64,000 bases of DNA from Paracyclopina nana (GCA_019096065.1 JAGUCH010000002.1:17434501-17498500); one strand, 5' to 3'. Positions 12,012 to 24,400 are shown, numbered from the stretch's first letter. The notes: a model not told the origin generated them from the letters alone. Numbers and translations are program-made.

Positions 12012-15000
12012 ATGGCTAACGAGACTGGCAACGCCGCTGCTCCCGAGAGTAAGGCGAACGAAGAGCCCAAAGACTATGAAGCGATCTTGGCCTTTTTGAG
12101 GAAACGCGGCCTCCGGGCCACCGAGGAGATTCTCCTGAATGAGCTCGGCTCCTCAAGCTCCAGCTCTTCCGCAGCCGAGGCTTCTTCGGCCGCCGGTAAG
12201 AAAACACATAATTGAGTTTCAGTTTCACTCGGCTGGGTTGCAGGAAGCCTGCGAAGGCCGCCCCTGGGGACTCCTCAGTGCTGTCCTCGTACAAGAGCAA
12301 AGGCGACCAAAGTCTCTACTCGGCCGTCTACTTGACCAAGTTCATCGAGTCCTCGCTCGATGAGCTCAAAAGAGCTGGCCCCTGATCCTCTATAACATAG
12401 AGACCACACATGTACTTGGAGCTGTCCTGCTTCGGCCCAAAGGTGGCGACAAAGTCATTGGCGGCGCCCTTGGGGCCGTTGTAGACGAGCTCCAGGTACA
12501 TGTGCACAAAGACGGGGTAGAGGATCTGGGCCAGCTCGTGGTGGTAAATGTCGAGCGAGGACTCGATGAACTTGGTCAAGTCGGTATAGACGTTTGAGTA
12601 GAGGCTTGGGTTGCATTCGCTCTTGTACGAGGACAGCACTGAGGAGTCCCCGGGGGACGGCCTTTGCACGAGGCTTCTTCGGCCATTGATAAGAAAATGA
12701 GTTTGAGTTTCGCTTGGGTTGCAGGTGGAGGAGTAGGCCAGGCGGTGGGTGCGAAGGCCGTCCCCGGGGACTCCTCGGTGCTGTCCTCGTACAAGAGCGA
12801 AGGCGACCCCAGCCTCTACTCGGCCGTCTACACCGACCTGACCAAGTTCATCGAGTCCTCGCTCGATGAGCTCAAAAGAGCTGGCCCCTGATCCTCTATA
12901 ACATAGAGACCACACATGTACTTGGAGCTGTCCTGCTTCGGCCCAAAGGTGGCGACAAAGTCATTGGCGGCGCCCTTGGGGCCGTTGTAGACAAGCTCCA
13001 GGTACATGTGCACAAAGACGGGGTAGAGGATCTGGGCCAGCTCGTGGTGGTAAATGTCGAGCGAGGACTCGATGAACTTGGTCAAGTCGGTATAGACGTT
13101 TGAGTAGAGGCTTGGGTTGCATTCGCTCTAGTACGAGGACAGCACTGAGGAGTCTTCGGGGACGGCCTTTGCACGAGGCTTCTTCGTCGGCCATTGATTA
13201 GAAAATGAGTTTGAGTTTCGCTTGGGTTGCAGGTGGAGGAGTAGGCCAGGCGGTGGGTGCGAAGGCCGTCCCCGGGGACTCCTCGGTGCTGTCCTCGTAC
13301 AAGAGCGAAGGCGACCCCAGCCTCTACTCGGCCGTCTACACCGACCTGACCAAGTTCATCGAGTCCTCGCTCGACATTTACCGCCACGAGCTGGCCCTGA
13401 TCCTCTACCCCGTCTTTGTGCACATGTACCTGGAGCTCGTCTACAACGGGCACGAGGGCGCGGCCAAGGACTTTGTCGCCAGCTTCGGGCCGAAGCAGGA
13501 GAGCTTCTACCAGGAGGACATCAAGAAGTTGTCCTACATCACGAGACGCGAGCACATGCGCGGCAGCGAGCTCATGGAGAACTTCCGCACCTCCCAGTTC
13601 ACGGTGCGGATGAGCCGTGACACGTACACGCAGCTGCGCCAGCAGAAGAAGTTCATGTCGGAGCGCAAGCACGCCGTCCTCTGGAACATCATCCAGGAGC
13701 ATCTCTACTTGGACGTCTACGAGGGCATCGCGCGCAACCGAGGCCAGATCAACGCCACTGCGGGCGGGATGACGGGCGAGGCCAACCGGCAGGCCAATCG
13801 GGCCAAAATCTTCTTCGGCCTCCAACGCGAGCCCGACCTCTCCGCCTTCATCATGGACGATGACAGCGACGAGGAAGTGGGCGAGCTCAAGGATGGCGAG
13901 AAGCCCAAGAAGAAGAAGCCGAAAAAGGACCCTCTGCAGCTGCGCAAGCAAAGGACCGATCCCAATGCTCCAAGTACTGCTCGCATGCCATTGCCCGAGC
14001 TCAGGGATGTGGACAAGAGCGAGAGGGCCAAGGCCCTGAGGGAGATTTCCAAGCGGATCCAATTGTCTGCGGAAACGCTGCCCTCCATTTGCCACTACAC
14101 CGTGATGAACTCGTGCTCCACGGTGTGCGCCATGGACATCACGGACGACTCGTCGATGGTCGCCTTGGGCTTTGCGGACTCCACTGTCAAAGTAATTAGA
14201 CTCAAATGAGGCTTGCTAAAATCATAATTCAGGGTGACCAGGCAGTTTGGGCTGATTGTAGCCAGATTTCTCCCTAAAATAGCCACGTTTGGCTATCTCA
14301 GATAAAAGACTCTAAATAGCCACAATTTGGGAGAAATAGCCACATTTTTAGGAATAATTATTATTGTGAAACATTGACTCAAATTTTGGGATTATTGTTG
14401 CTGAAATCAAGACTGAAACAATAATTAGCACCTTTTTTTAGTTGGCAAAAGATATAAAAAAAGTCATTTTTGCAAATTTAACTTTATATATTTTTTGCAG
14501 ATTTTCAAGCATTTAAAAAGTAAAAATAATCAAATTTTCGGGCTTTTCAAAAATAGTTATCTATTTGGCCTAAATTTCCGTAGCCACACATGGGTCAAAA
14601 ATAGCCACTTTGGCTGTAAATAGCCACATCTGGTCACCCTGCTAATGTGGCTAGTTTCTAGTTTTTAGACTCAAATGAGGCTTGCAAAAATAATTCAGGG
14701 TGACCAGACAGTTTGAGCTGATTGTAGCCAGATTTCTCCCTAAAATAGCCACGTTTGGCTATCATAGAAAAATAGCTCAAAATAGCCACAATTTGGGAGA
14801 AATAGCCACATTTCTAGGAATTTTCGAGATAATATTAGTTATAATGAAAAATTTTACCATTTTTTGGGATTGTCGTGGATGAAATCAAGTATTTAATTAT
14901 GATTTTCTTCTTATAATGGTGGCAAAAGATTTTAAAGAAAGTCAGCCATTTTTGCAAATTTCATTTTTCCCCCTGCTTTTTTGATGAATTTCAAGCGTTT

Positions 15001-17896
15001 TTTTAGTAAAAATATCAAATTTTCGGGCTTTTCTAAAATGGCCACAAATGGCTTTGGCTATTCGGGCTAAATTTCCGTAGCCACACATTAAATAGCCACT
15101 ATGGCTATAAATAGCCACATCTGGTCACCCTGATTATTGAGGCTTGAGAAAATCATAATTCAGGGTGACCAGAAAGTTTGAGCTGATTGTAGCCAGATTT
15201 CCAGATTTCTCCCTAAAATAGCCACATTTGGCTATCTCAGAAAAAAGACTCAAAGTAGCCACAAATTGCCAAAAAATAGCCACATTTTTAGGAATTTTCA
15301 CGATAATACTAATTATTATGAAAATTTGACAAAAGATATACAAAAAGTCAGCCATTTTTGCAATTTTTTTTCCCTAACTTTTTCTGCATAATTTTCAAGC
15401 GTTTATTAAGTAAAAATATCAAATTTTCGGGCTTTTCAAATAGCCTGTCTATTCGGCCTAAATTTCCGTAGCCACACATGGATCAAAAATAGCCTTTTGG
15501 CTATAAATAGCCACATCTGGTCACCCTGCTAAAATGGCTAGTTTCTATTAGCCAGTTGAGAAGGATCCTTGTACGTTAGATGGCGCTTTGTGGGCAAGTG
15601 TTATAGGAAAAACTGCCTTGCGCTAAACTTGTCAGATGATTACAAGCGGCTATTTGATTGGCTGATTTGTTTGTCCGGCCTTGAAAAATTTGGTTCCAAT
15701 CATGAAAAGCTTGTGATTTTGCGTGAGACGTATATTATTTCATATGGCTTGGAAGGGTGCCATTTTGAATGTAGATTATGTCATTCTAATGAAGTTCTCG
15801 GCACAAGTGCTCCAAAAGCCAAACAATTGCCAATTGTTGATCATTAATGTAGCGCAGCCATGCCAAATGTACTTGCTCTAATTACTTGGCTAGATGGCGC
15901 TGCAAATCTAGATACTAAACACCTTTGGCTTATCCTTTAGGTTTGGGCACTCAACACGCATAAGCTGAAAGGGCTGAAGTCTGCGGATGCCCTGGACAAC
16001 CTCAATCGAGACGCTGATGATGTCCTCCATAGAATGCTTGACGAAAGCACTGCTGACATCAGCAAAATCCTCCATGGACACTCGGGGCCTGTAAGTAAAG
16101 TTATTTTTCCATCAGCAATATTTTAAAATGTCAAAACTCATGACTTCATTTTTCAAGATCGTAACCAAATGCTCTTAGAGAAATTAACTGTAAGCCAGTG
16201 GAGGGACAAACTTTTTCGTTAGATGGCGCTTTTCGAGCAAGTATTTTTGGAAAAACTGCCTTGCACCAAACTTGTCTCATGATTACAAATGGCAATTAGA
16301 TTGGCTGATTTGTATGGCTGGCCTCGAAAAATATGGTTTCTACAATGAAAAGCTTGAAAGTTTGTGTGAGACGCATGTGGTTCCAAGGCTTGAAAGGGTG
16401 CCATTTTGTTTCGTAGATTTAGTCATGAAGTTTTTGGCATAAGCGTTCGAAAAGCCAAACAATTACCAATTTTTGTTCATTAATGCAGCGCAGCCATCTC
16501 AAATGTACTTGCTCTAATTGTTTGGCTAGATGGCGCTGCAAATCTAGATACTTTACGCCTTTGCCTTATTGGGCTCCAGTTAACGATCAAACCACAAAAA
16601 TCACTTCTTTAAGTCAAAGACGTAAAGTTGCTAGATTCGCAGCGCCATCTAGCCCGGCAACTTTGCCCAGTACACTTGACATGGCTACACTACATAAGCG
16701 AACACTAATGGGCTATTTTTTGGCTTTTGGTGCACTAATTCTAAAAGCTTTATTAATATGACATAATCTACGGAAAAAATGGCACCCTTTCAAGCCATAA
16801 AACAATACGCGTCTCACCCAAAATTCCAAGCTTTTCATTGCCGAAACCAAATTTTTCTAGCCTGGCTACTCTGATCCGCCAATCAAATTTCATATCGTAA
16901 TCACGTGACAAGTTTTTCGCTTGGCAGTTTCTCCAATTAGACTTGCCCAAAAAGCGCCATCTAGCGAAAAAGTTTGTCCCTTCAATGGCTTATACCACAC
17001 ACAACTAATGATATGAACTATAGTTCTTTCATATGTCAATTTTCGATGTTAAATTGATCTTATATCCATTTTCTAAAAATATATATTTTGCATATACTGA
17101 ATGACAATCAAATTTTGAATTTTGCCAGATTTATGGCGTCTCCTTCAGCCCTGACCGATCTCAGCTGCTCTCCTGCTCGGAGGACGGGACCATAAGGCTG
17201 TGGAGCCTCCAGACGTGGACCTGCCTGGTCGCATACAAAGGCCACATGTTCCCCGTGTGGCAAGTGCGGTTTGCCAGCACTGGCTACTACTTTGCCAGCT
17301 GCGGCCACGACAAGACCGCGCGGCTGTGGACCACAGACCAGTCTCACAGCCTTCGCATTTTCGTCGGCCACGTCTCGGACGTTGACTGCGTGGCCTTCCA
17401 TCCCAACTCGAATTACGTGGCCTCTGGATCCAGCGATCGAAGCGTGAGGCTGTGGGATTGCGTGAGCGGATCGTGTGTGCGCCTGATGACCGGACACAAG
17501 GCCGCGGTGGCCACCATCGCGTTTTCCAACGATGGCCGCTTCTTGGCCTCGGGCGGGGCCTCCGGGGATGCCCGTATCCTCTTATGGGACTTGGCACATG
17601 GCCACCTTTTGGGCGACTACGCCTCGCATACCGCCATGATTTCCATGATTTGCTTCAGCAGGGAGAACAGCGTGCTTGCCACCTCATCCATCGACGGGAG
17701 CATATCCTTGTGGAACTTTCAAAAGTTCCTCGATGACAGCTCCCTTGAGGAGGTGAATGTGACGCACAACCCCTCGGTGAGGACGGACACGTCTGAGATG
17801 CTCATAGCCTCGTTCCGCACCAAGGAGACGCCCGTGATTGGCATACATTTCACGAGACGTAACCTCCTGCTCAGCCTGGGTCCCTCTGAGAGCTGA
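12012..17896 (+). CDS. TAF5: TFIID subunit TAF5 (LisH, NTD2, WD40 propeller), 4 exons, 686 aa
   Basis: TAF5 is a scaffold subunit of the general transcription factor TFIID (and of SAGA-type complexes) in the nucleus. Exons by GT-AG and phase: 12012-12195, 13233-14191, 15941-16090, 17129-17896; the sum is 687 codons with the stop. Exon 1 carries the LisH motif ([19 protein letters not shown], about residues 24-42). Exon 2 carries the NTD2 domain ([20 protein letters not shown], then [12 protein letters not shown]) and the first WD repeat. Exon 3 holds the linker ending in HGHSGP. Exon 4 encodes the remaining WD40 repeats ([43 protein letters not shown] blades). The start was chosen because the LisH follows at the usual distance. 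Intron 1 contains inverted copies of exon 2; introns 2 and 3 are packed with MITEs. Length fits insect TAF5 (about 700 aa). Confidence 0.93.
12215..13200. pseudogene. Alternating direct/inverted partial copies of TAF5 exon 2 inside intron 1
   Basis: Direct copies of the exon 2 acceptor and 5' part lie at about 12215-12395 and 12690-12895. Inverted copies of exon 2 codons lie at about 12396-12690 and 12896-13195. The two inverted copies share the same substitutions relative to the true exon (for example YHHELAQIL for [18 protein letters not shown] for NGHEGAAKD), so a ~506-bp direct+inverted unit was itself duplicated. Each direct copy retains a TTGGGTTGCAG acceptor. The minus-strand open frames here are these inverted copies, not a separate gene. 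Confidence 0.85.
14230..15528. mobile_element. Three tandem hAT-like MITEs in TAF5 intron 2
   Basis: Copies at 14230-14641, 14696-15132 and 15161-15528 each start CAGGGTGACCAGA/CAGGCAG and end ATCTGGTCACCCTG. Each is preceded by the same spacer (GAGGCTTGC, AAA, ATAATT), so the element plus its flank was tandemly duplicated. A related copy at 27826-28244 has a perfect 8-bp target duplication, which supports a hAT origin. The interior is rich in ATAGCCACA words. No coding capacity. Confidence 0.75.
15549..15933 (+). mobile_element. AGATGGCGC-type MITE, ends 7 bp before the TAF5 exon 3 acceptor
   Basis: A member of a ~400-bp repeat family that starts TAAGCCAGTGGAGGGAC, carries AGATGGCGC near both ends and finishes CCTTTGGCTTAT, giving short terminal inverted repeats (ATAAGCCA/TGGCTTAT). 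The element ends at 15933 and the exon 3 acceptor (CCTTTAG) follows at once, so element sequence lies next to or within the branch/pyrimidine region. Confidence 0.75.
16191..16992. mobile_element. Two AGATGGCGC-type MITEs in opposite orientation, TAF5 intron 3
   Basis: A forward copy at 16191-16570 is followed by an inverted copy at about 16612-16992 (ending AGCGCCATCTAGCG ... CAATGGCTTA). Together with the forward copy at 15549-15933 in intron 2, the inverted copy can pair across TAF5 exon 3. Confidence 0.75.
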
Positions 17897-18046
17897 ACGG
17901 CTTTTTTTTCAATATACATCATATGACAGCAACTTCAAAAATTCGATAAACGGAGATTGGGTTTTGCTTGATTTACTCTTGAGTGGAAGTTTTGATTGGG
18001 AATCAATGCATGCTAATGGCATGAGTGAAAGTTGAGCCAGCAATTT

Positions 18047-18240
18047 TGGTAAAATATGCCCGCATCCTCTCATGGGACTTGGCACATGGCCACCTTTTGG
18101 GCGGCTACGCCTCGCATACCGCCATGATTTCCATGATTTGCTTCAGCAGGGAGAACATCGAGCTCCCCACCTCATCCATTGACTGGAGCATATCCTTGTG
18201 GAACTTTCAAAAGTTCCTCAATGACAGCTCCCTCGAAAAA
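18047..18240 (+). pseudogene. Partial copy of the TAF5 last exon
   Basis: Matches about 17566-17752 of TAF5 exon 4 ([20 protein letters not shown]) with a few substitutions, including SIDW where the true copy has SIDG in a WD blade. No start, no acceptor and no full domain. It lies between the TAF5 stop and the convergent WSB gene. Confidence 0.85.
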
Positions 18241-18346
18241 TATAGGCGGGTTTTAAACTTTTTTGGACTTGGAAGATCTAAGTTGAAAAAATAGATTGAG
18301 TGCTACCTGGGTTTCAAGATCTAAAGACCTTTAACTCTTTCCATTG

Positions 18347-18943
18347 CACAGAAGGGTCACTCCCAACAAAAAAGTCGCATCGTTTTCATTGAAACTTAAG
18401 CGAAAAAGGCTATCACTAATTCGGCTCTAGATTGATGCTAACACTTCAAAATTGACTTCCATGATGTTTTTGGGCTACTAAAATGTTATCTTTGGAGATT
18501 TTATTTTATTAAACTCAGATTTTGTCTATGAAAATCTGTCCCAAAAGGCTTCACAAAAATCAGAAAAAAATCATATGAGTCTAAATCCCTTGGACCTCAG
18601 CATTCCTCAAAGATGCTTTCCAAAAAACTTCAGTAGGACACCTTGGAATAATTTAGTACCCATGTTGTGTTCATATATTCACATTCTTATGAGATTTGGC
18701 GGAGTTTTTGCAAACCAAACTTGTGGCTATTTTTATTAAAATTGGTATGTTTTTGATCAATTTAGGCAATTGGCTGCCTAAAAACCTAATTTATTTACAT
18801 TTTTCTGGCTTTAGAATGACTTTCATCTGATTTAGAAGGGGATTTATCAAGAAAATGCCAATTTTTTGCATTCTTAAAGTTATGGCGCATTTTCACGTAC
18901 TTTTCAATGATGCGACTTTTTTATTAGGAGTGACCCTACTGTG
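18347..18943. mobile_element. Transib-like MITE, 597 bp, copy 2
   Basis: An inverted-orientation copy of the element at 2172-2768, the same length to the base and near-identical through the interior by eye. It is flanked by the perfect 5-bp direct repeat CATTG (18342-18346 and 18944-18948). It sits between the TAF5 tail copy and the WSB tail copy. Confidence 0.8.
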
Positions 18944-19009
18944 CATTGGTACAAATTGACTCCCAATCAAAGCTTCAGTTTAAGGCAAGAAAAAGCTAGA
19001 AAAGTTGAA

Positions 19010-19412
19010 AAAAGGTGATACTGATTTATGTTGTCAGTTCCATAAGTCATAAGCCAAGTGTGACAACAGAATTGGAGGCAGAGACGACTGCCTCTGCTTG
19101 GGTGACTGCGGTATTGCATTGCGAATGATCAAGCGAGATAAATGCTTCAAGCTTGGCACTGCACTGGCAGCTGCACAGTGATGCATTGAGTTTTCGCGGA
19201 AGAGAAGCTGGAGGCAAACATGAACCTGTCCTCGAAAGCGAATGTGCAGCTACGGTAGGTTGAGGTATCTTCTCCTTCCAATAATGAGATTCCTGCCTCT
19301 GACGTTGAGGACAAAGCAGGAGTTGTCCATTATGTGAAGCAGTCTGGTCATGGGATCCCAGGCGGACAGACCTTTATCTGACAAAGTTACGATTGCATTG
19401 CCATGGCGACTG
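19010..19412 (-). pseudogene. Frameshifted tandem copy of the WSB last exon
   Basis: Closely matches 19440-19870, the last WSB exon and its 3' flank. A 5-nt loss (after CFVLN) shifts the frame, and a 6-nt insertion (GTGCAG duplicated) lies near the SOCS box. The copy abuts the true exon directly, so it is a head-to-tail duplication of about 430 bp. Confidence 0.85.
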
Positions 19413-19477
19413 ATGTCCATGCAAAAAACCTTTTCTTAGCTAGAAAAGTTGAGAAAAGGCGATACTGATTTATATTG

Positions 19478-20839
19478 TCAGTTCCATAAGTCGTAAGCCA
19501 AGTATGACAACAGAATTGGAGGCAGAGACAACTGCCTCAGCTTGGGTGACTGCGGTATTGCATTGCGAATGATTAAGCGAGATAAATGCTTCAAGCTCGG
19601 CACTGGCAGCTGCACAGCGATGCATTGTGTTTTCGCGGAAGAGAAGCTGGAGGCAAACATGAATCTGTCCTCGAAGGCGAACGTGCAGCTCCGGTAGGTT
19701 GAGGTATCTTCTCCTTCCAATAATGAGATTCCTGCTTCTGACGAGGTATTGAGGACAAAGCAGGAGTTGTCCGTGACGTGAAGCAGCCTGGTCATGGGAT
19801 CCCACACGGACAGACCCTTATCTGACAAAGTTACGATTGCATTGCCATGGCGACTGATGTCCATGCTCTTGATCTGAAAAAGAGGCCTCCATAAATTATT
19901 ATTATTAATTGATTAATGTTGCCCTTTACTTGGGAGGGGAACACGTAGTGCGGCAGGGGGAAGGCCAAGGAGATCACTTGCTTGAGGCTGCCCACGAACG
20001 GATCCCAGATGTGGACGCGGCCATCCCAGCTTGCCGAGACAAGGAGTGAGCCATCCGGCCAAAACTTGACAGCGACGACGTTATGGAGGTGACCGGCTAA
20101 TAAGTGCAGGGCGGGAGCCTTGATCAGCCTTTCATTTTTTTGGTGGACGTAGACTTTTTGCGAGGCTCCGCCAAAGGCCAGCATTTGCTTGTGCCAAGCG
20201 CTGCAGAACACTGCGCTCGGGAAATGGAGTGTCTGGCACATGTTGTATCCATAGTCCTCCAAGTCCCACACTTTGGCAGTGCGATCGTGAGCAACAGAGA
20301 TGATTTGAGTGGGGCGGGAGTCATCTGGGTCGGCCTCCGAGGAGAAAACGATTTGAGTGACAGCCCCCGAGTGAGAGATGAGGCGGGTCAAGAGCTGCGA
20401 AGAGTCGGCATGCCAAAGGCAAATTTCCCCTGGGGGAAGAAGACGAATTTGACAGATACAGTTTAAAATATACTTGTTGTCTTTTACCGTTCACATGTCC
20501 GCTGGCCAGGACGGGCTTTGACACCTGGTTGTCGTGGCGAGAGTGTCCAAAGGCCAGGCACGAGACTTGCCTCGTCACCTTGATCATCTGGTCGTAGTGG
20601 TCGAGGTGGACGCTTTCGTTGTCAACAAGCCTGGAGAGGTGCAGAGTGATGGCGTTGGCGGACGCCATGCACGCCGTTCTCACATCGCCGCCCTTGCTCT
20701 TCTTCTTCTTCAGCTGGATCACTCGCTGCGGAGAATGCTCAAATCTGTCCATCCAGTCTCTTTGGTGTTGATCGGAGGAGGGGAAAATGGCGGGCGCATT
20801 TTGGGGCGAGAGCCGCCAGCAGCAGCCTTTTTCGATCAT
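19478..20839 (-). CDS. WSB: WD repeat and SOCS box protein (WSB1/WSB2 type), 3 exons, 415 aa
   Basis: WSB proteins are substrate receptors of Elongin/Cullin-RING ubiquitin ligases. Exons on the minus strand: 20839-20488, 20429-19930, 19873-19478, giving 416 codons with the stop; phases agree. WD blades are visible (GHVNGEICLWHADSS, SVAHDRTAKVWDLEDYG, GHLHNVVAVKF, SASWDGRVHIWDP, SDKGLSVWDP). The C-terminus fits a SOCS box (VPSLKHLSRLIIRNAIP ... LPPILLSYLAYDL). Length matches WSB1 (about 420 aa). The start is the first Met of the open frame and is the least certain point. It is divergent from PRRC2 across 577 bp and convergent with TAF5. WSB1 versus WSB2 cannot be decided. Confidence 0.88.
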
Positions 20840-21416
20840 TGCATTTCTACCTTCCTAATTTCTATTGCTGTCATTGACATCAACAACAAACCAATATTTA
20901 TCTTTTATTTTCGAGGGGGTTGATTTGTTCGTCAAAGTGAAGCTGGAAAGCTGGGCGCAAGTGCACTTGAGAATAGAATTAGAAAACCTAATTCGCAAGT
21001 GGGGCAGTGGGGTGTTTAAACTCGCTAGCAGAGTTACTGCTTTGAGCCAGCTTTGATTTACGTCTTTTCTGGCTGGTTTGAGTAATATTAGGCGATAAAA
21101 GAACTAAGCAGCCTGGAGTTGCCGACTGCTAGGCCTGGGTGTTTTGTTCAGCCTCTGCGGCCTGCGGCGTTGGGCTGAGTGTTAGCTGGCAGCGCCGGTA
21201 AGAGGAGTGAGTCGTCCGAACTGCACCGTAACACTCGCACACACTCTTCGCCATCTTTGCCCCCGATCTCGGCGCTGAGCCCGAAAAACACACAGAGACT
21301 TCCGCCGCAGTGAAACACGGAGAGCGGAAAGTGCCCCCAAAGCGGAGTCGAGGTGAACCTATTTCGCTCGCTCATATGTGGTGGGTCCGCCTCCTCCCTC
21401 GAAGAAGCGGGCCAGA
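20840..21416. promoter_or_regulatory. Divergent promoter interval WSB / PRRC2
   Basis: 577 bp separate two divergent start codons. The PRRC2-proximal half (about 21120-21416) is clearly GC-richer than flanking intergenic DNA, suiting a housekeeping promoter and a 5' untranslated region. I see no diagnostic core element; the promoter role is inferred from gene orientation. Confidence 0.5.
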
Positions 21417-24400
21417 ATGTCTGTAGTGACTAAAGGAGAAAAGGGCACCAAGAAGTTCCAGTCGCTAAACATCAACAATCTCTACCAGGTAAGCCTTATT
21501 CAACATCCAGCCTCCTCGATTATTCCGCATCATCCGCTTTCGTAGGGATCTGCGTTGAAGCCGCTGCAAAAGAGCATTCCCCAGAAGCATGGCCTGCAAA
21601 GTCTCGGAAAAGTGCCCACCGCCCGCAGGGCCCCGGCCAATTTGCCCAGTTTGAAGGCCGAGCACAGCGGCAATGATCCGACCATCAATCTCGTCCCATC
21701 CAGCCACGGCTTGACCGGCGGCGGCTGGAACAGCAAGGAGGAGCCCGACGCGCAGAAAGCCAACAAAAAAGGCGACAGCACCTCATTACCGTCTTCAGCA
21801 GCCGTTACCGCGAACGCTTCGTCGTCTGCTCCTCAGCCAGCAGCCAACTCTGCTGCAAATAGCTCTCTCTCCTCCAAGTCGACGTGGGGCGCGGCTGCGG
21901 CTGCAGCGTCGGCGTCGGCCTCGAATAACGCACCTGCTGCTCCCGGAAGCGCCTTCAGGTCGCCCCTTTTCGGACAGGACTTCCCCAGCTTGACGGGCAA
22001 CGCGGAGGGCTCCGCCCTTGCCGCCGACCCCAACGGCCCCTCCCCGCCTCCTGCGGGCCACAGCAAGGCAGAGTCCAAGTACGGCCCGGGCCCGAGCCTC
22101 AGGCCGCAAAGCTTTGCCACTTGGTCCTTCGGAGGAGGCAAGCAGCAGTCCAATCATCACGATGGGAGCAAGGATGCCCATCATCACCACCAGGACAAGT
22201 TTGAGTCGCGAGCGAGGACTGTCGAGTCCGGAGGAGGCCTCAAGTTCGATGTGGGAGTCAACAGCCCTCTGTTGCAGCAAGGAGCAGCTCCGCCCTCGTT
22301 TGCCTCCTCCGGGCGCAAGTCCACTCCCATGAGGAGTCAGCCTCCGGTGCTGGTCAACAAGCCCACCCATCAGCCTCCTCAACAGCAGAGCAGACCCCGA
22401 GACAAAGTGTTCCAAGGCTCCATCATTGACAATGAGAAACTTAAGCGGATGGACGACATCGACTCCACCGATGACGATTGGACAAAGCGAGACGAGTCAT
22501 TTGACTACAACAAGAAAATCGCAAGGTATCCTTTCAAATATTTTTTTTTTTGCGTCGAATTGCACATGTTTAAAAAGTCTGATACAAATGTAGACCTTTT
22601 TTATGATTATGCAGCGATGATGAAGATGATTATCCTACGAATGAGCGTGGTCACAACAACTGGACTGATCAACTAGCCAACCGTCACTCCGAACCTAAAG
22701 ACAACTACAATGAGCCAAAGCCAAGTTATCCGCAAATGGGCGGTGGAGGAGCAGGCCGAGGAGCTGGCCTCAAGGTGGACTCCCACCTGTCCTTCCTCGA
22801 CGACGAGGACCAGCGTCGGACCAAGAAGAACGAAGAGGTCCTCAAGAACATTGAGCGGGCCCGAAGGAGGCGGGCTGAGGAGGAGCAGAAATACAGGGTC
22901 GTTGATGACTACGGACAGTACAGCAATGAGTACCACAACCGACGCAACAGCCCCGCAACTTCCTACGAAAACGGAGTCTCCAAGTCCTCTTCGGGCAATG
23001 CCCCCTTTGGCAAGTTTGACGTTGGCGGGGCGACCACCGAGTCTGACGACTACGACAGCGAGCCTAAAAAGCCAGCCACAACTGATGCTCCCCCACTACA
23101 GCAACAACAGCCTTCAAGGCCTCCAAAGCAGTCCAGCGTTCCGCCAAGATTCAAGCGTCACGGCGTTGAGCTGCACTCATACAAGAGGGTTTCGCCGCCC
23201 AAGGAGCAGCGAGGCCAACAGCATTTTGAGGACAACGCTGCTGACCGGTCGAGCGCCTCGAGAGATTCAGCAGACAGCAGCCAACCGCCTGTGGAGAAAG
23301 ACTATGGAGCCCTGTTCAGGCAGTCAAGCACTGGCGGTGCACCTAACAACGCTTCTTCGTCTGGATGGGGCATGCGCCACCAAAGTGGCTCCTCAGATAA
23401 CAGGATGCAGAGCGAAGATAAATTTGACGAGCAAGCCAATCATGCTGAGGAGAGTGATAAGAAAATGGCTTTGGACCATGAGGATGACGGAGGCCATTTC
23501 GCGAGGGGTTCTGGCGGCCGCTTGTCAAATAAAAGAAACAATAAGCATGAGGACTCGTCTTCGAAGCAGCACAAAAAGGCATTGGAGAGTGGTAGCACCA
23601 AAGATCAGCATCGCCTCAGAGGCGAGCCACCAGCCAAACAACAACAGTCGGCTTCTTCTTCTTCTTCGCAGCAGCAGCAAAAGGGAGAACGAGGTCAACA
23701 ACGGGGTAGCCAGCGTGGTGGAGGCCACAATGCTCTTGTGCCTAAGGAGAACACCAAAAGGGGAGGAGGGGAGCCCAAGTCCTCAAGAGGATCTCGACAG
23801 CAGCCAAGAAAGGATGAGGAGCCAGCTGAAGCTGTTCATGGTCAGAAGCAAAATCGACAAGAGCAGCAGCAGCCTCCAGAGGAAGCGGCCAGCCCCTCCT
23901 CATTTGAAGCCCCCCCATCTGGTGAAATTGAAAAAATTGGGTGGTTTGCGCCCAGGGGACAGCCGTCCCGCCGAGGCAGGGGTGGTCTCATCACGGCTGG
24001 AGAGTCTCGAGGCCAAGAACTGAAAGGGGACCATCAATCCTCAAGGGGGCACAAGCATCACAATGAAGATTGGGACGAGACATCCTCCGAGCTAAGCGCA
24101 GGCCAAAATGAGGATCGCAACAAAGAGCATCGTCGTGGAGGTGCCCATGGCCGTCGTGAAAAGAATGCTGGCAAGAAGGCCACTGGTGGCAAAAGCAATG
24201 AGCATGGTGATGATCATCATGATGGCGAAGCTGCCAGTCGGAACAACCGTCGTTCTGGTGACCGAGTCCGAAAGCATGATGACAACAAGGAGGGACGGAG
24301 AAGTGCTCAGCCTGAGCGAGGAGACCGCCGTGGAGACCGGAGTGATCGTGGCGGAGACCGGGACAAGCAAAGCACTTACGAACGACGTCAGAACAAGCTG

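Noticed and set aside
12328..12915. Minus-strand open frame of 195 codons
   Set aside because: It is the inverted partial copy of TAF5 exon 2; the sequence reads as TAF5 residues.
13082..14095. Minus-strand open frame of 337 codons
   Set aside because: It is antisense to TAF5 exon 2 and results from GC-rich third codon positions.
22710..24023. Plus-strand open frame of 437 codons within PRRC2
   Set aside because: It is out of phase with the PRRC2 exon, overlaps it fully and shows no domain; a compositional shadow.
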